Shown here piece by piece: positions 59,533 through 60,000 of a stretch of 60,000 bases of DNA (its first letter is position 1; every line of letters starts with the position of its first letter). This DNA comes from Phoronis australis (Eukaryota; Phoronida; Phoronidae). The notes under the pieces are model-generated. The model was not told the origin of the DNA. It saw nothing but the letters and a program-made list of their open reading frames with translations, and ran no database searches. The stretch covers positions 458,876 through 518,875 of the forward strand of contig NMRA01000002.1 in NCBI GenBank assembly GCA_002633005.1, in the 5' to 3' direction. The translations under genes were made by a program, and so were the position numbers.

Positions 59533-60000
59533 ACAAACGGTGTTCTGCTTGGACTGTTGGAGAGCAGTGTCACTAAGCTTTACACAGGGCTAATGTCATG
59601 GTCAGACTGTTGGCCTCTTAGGTCATGCTAAGTCAAGGAGTTCTCAAGTTTTTCTCATATGTACTTCCTTCACCATACACTCTTACCAGGGTCCAGGCTC
59701 TAATTTTTGTACTTGAACTTATTGTTGACATTTCCTCCTCTACATTTGTGTGAACTCAAAACAAGTGACATGTTTTTCTCTGCTCAAGTATGTTATGGTT
59801 TATGCTGATGATTGCCTAGTCCAGCTTCACCCTTGACGATCCCTAGATTCAAGCTGCAAACTCGAGTATAAACTTGAATTTTCGAGTTTGGGCTTGAATT
59901 CATAGTATTCATGCTGGGGTCATCAAGTGCAAACCAAGAGTTGACATTCATAAACGTAAACCATAATGTACTTAGTCACAGAATAATAGATACTTATCTC
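59533..60000 (+). other. Synaptogyrin 3' untranslated region (continues past window)
   Basis: Non-coding sequence follows the TAA. No AATAAA is seen before the window ends, so the transcript end probably lies outside. A short imperfect repeat of a CTCGAG/TTCGAG-type motif occurs around 59860-59895. Confidence 0.5.

Overview
This is a window of animal nuclear DNA, AT-rich and intron-rich, with GT-AG introns and many decayed transposable elements. It carries three recognisable multi-exon genes, all ordinary bilaterian orthologues: WDR13 (+), ZNF598 (-) and a synaptogyrin (+). The proteins are clearly metazoan but not vertebrate-like in detail. Together with abundant MITE-like inverted repeats, tRNA-derived repeats and a Penelope-type GIY-YIG fossil, this suggests a marine invertebrate. 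An invertebrate deuterostome (hemichordate, cephalochordate or echinoderm) is my best guess; the sequence does not settle it.

Layout. 1-16.49 kb is gene-poor. It holds a 4.33 kb element with perfect terminal inverted repeats (2150-6476), a degenerate tandem repeat (6.6-7.05 kb), a GIY-YIG endonuclease fossil (about 14.0-14.3 kb), a long palindromic MITE (15.7 kb) and a tRNA-like sequence just upstream of WDR13 intron 1's repeats. 16,496-28,986 is WDR13 in 13 coding exons, with its poly(A) signal at 29,904. 41,786 down to 31,899 is ZNF598 in 6 coding exons, with a poly(A) signal at 31,016-31,021, so WDR13 and ZNF598 are tail-to-tail. An assembly gap of 338 N lies in ZNF598 intron 1. 42,309-59,532 is synaptogyrin in 4 coding exons. 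It is head-to-head with ZNF598, with 522 bp between start codons, in a compact interval carrying CRE, TATA and ETS motifs.

The 11.3 kb first intron of synaptogyrin contains an old diverged copy (43.6-45.3 kb) and a recent tandem pair (47.1-48.95 and 48.95-50.8 kb) of one repeat unit, with a single N at the junction. Intron 3 opens with a 54-bp minisatellite that re-duplicates the exon 3 splice-donor sequence.

The genes do not form a pathway. ZNF598 is the ribosome-collision E3 ligase, synaptogyrin is a synaptic-vesicle-type tetraspan protein, and WDR13 is a nuclear WD-repeat protein. The most interesting points are: the ZNF598-synaptogyrin linkage, which is also found in human (SYNGR3-ZNF598) but in another orientation; a nine-fold DFPxL peptide repeat plus several PPGL motifs in ZNF598; the 4.3 kb TIR element; and the repeat structures in synaptogyrin introns. 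I found no convincing new biochemical system, CRISPR array or rRNA gene.
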